This document shows positions 5,623 through 5,738 of a stretch of 5,738 nt of DNA, in pieces. Source of the stretch: an uncultured bacterium (GTDB taxonomy: Bacteria > Actinomycetota > Coriobacteriia > Coriobacteriales > Coriobacteriaceae); contig CAJMNP010000066.1 of assembly GCA_905214895.1 (NCBI GenBank), positions 1-5,738 of the forward strand, read 5' to 3'. The position numbers and the translations under genes were made by a program. The notes under the pieces are model-generated. The model was not told the origin of the DNA. It saw nothing but the letters and a program-made list of their open reading frames with translations, and did no database searches. Numbering within the stretch: the stretch's first letter is position 1; each line of letters starts with the position of its first letter.

Positions 5623-5738
5623 AAGCAAGGGCGCGTTTAGCGTCCCGGCCCAACGAATCGAATTTCTCACCGAGCCGGTCTGCTTCTTCTGGTACCATGG
5701 TCAAACTTTACTGTAGCAAAGCGTGACGTGGGCTTTTG
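5623..5738. other. Intergenic tail after azlD
   Basis: No gene, RNA or intrinsic terminator that I can support lies here. The stretch contains two overlapping 8-bp palindromes, TGGTACCA (5690-5697) and ACCATGGT (5694-5701), which include an extended -10-like TGGTACCAT. No matching -35 is visible. The small frame starting at the ATG at 5697 closes after 9 codons. Confidence 0.5.

Noticed and set aside
5613..5630. CCTTG / CAAGG inverted repeat spanning the azlD stop
   Set aside because: The stem is only 5 bp with an 8-base loop, no T-run follows, and part of it is coding sequence, so it is not a credible intrinsic terminator.
5630..5646. GGGCGC / GCGTCCC imperfect hairpin after azlD
   Set aside because: Three pairs, a bulge and three pairs without a downstream T-run are too weak to call a terminator.
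5499..5726. 75-codon plus-strand frame running past azlD
   Set aside because: It mostly overlaps azlD in another frame, has no ribosome site, and its translation is arginine-rich without motifs.

Overview
The window is about 60% GC by eye and densely packed, with Shine-Dalgarno-type starts. Gene content and style suggest a high-GC anaerobic bacterium. A gut Coriobacteriia such as Collinsella or a relative is my best guess, but this comes from overall protein flavour and not from a marker gene. Six protein-coding genes fill nearly all of it. I see no rRNA, tRNA, CRISPR array, insertion sequence or phage gene.

Region 1 (45-3670, + strand) is a tight three-gene operon: an FAD-linked 2-hydroxyacid (probably D-lactate) dehydrogenase, then the electron-transfer flavoprotein subunits EtfB and EtfA. 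EtfA carries an N-terminal ferredoxin domain with two complete [4Fe-4S] cysteine sets. This is the composition of the Ldh-EtfAB electron-bifurcating/confurcating complex known from Acetobacterium woodii. There, lactate oxidation by NAD+ is made possible by simultaneous oxidation of reduced ferredoxin. The gene order here (dehydrogenase, etfB, etfA) differs from the lctBCD order of A. woodii, and no lactate permease or racemase is in the window.

Region 2 (3667-4479, - strand) is one HD-domain metal-dependent phosphohydrolase of unknown substrate. It converges on etfA so tightly that the two stop codons share the palindrome CTAG.

Region 3 (4480-4616) is the divergent spacer between the HD gene and azlC. 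It holds a TACAAT -10-like box on the minus strand and a perfect tandem 10-bp repeat in the HD leader. Region 4 (4617-5622, + strand) is azlCD, a two-subunit branched-chain amino acid exporter whose genes overlap by 11 bases. The last 116 bases hold no gene that I can support.

Taken together, the window holds an energy-conserving lactate/electron-transfer module, an unlinked HD hydrolase and an amino-acid export pair. The most notable system is the predicted confurcating lactate dehydrogenase. It belongs to a known type, but this version has unusual features: an enlarged dehydrogenase, two clusters in EtfA and a rearranged gene order.
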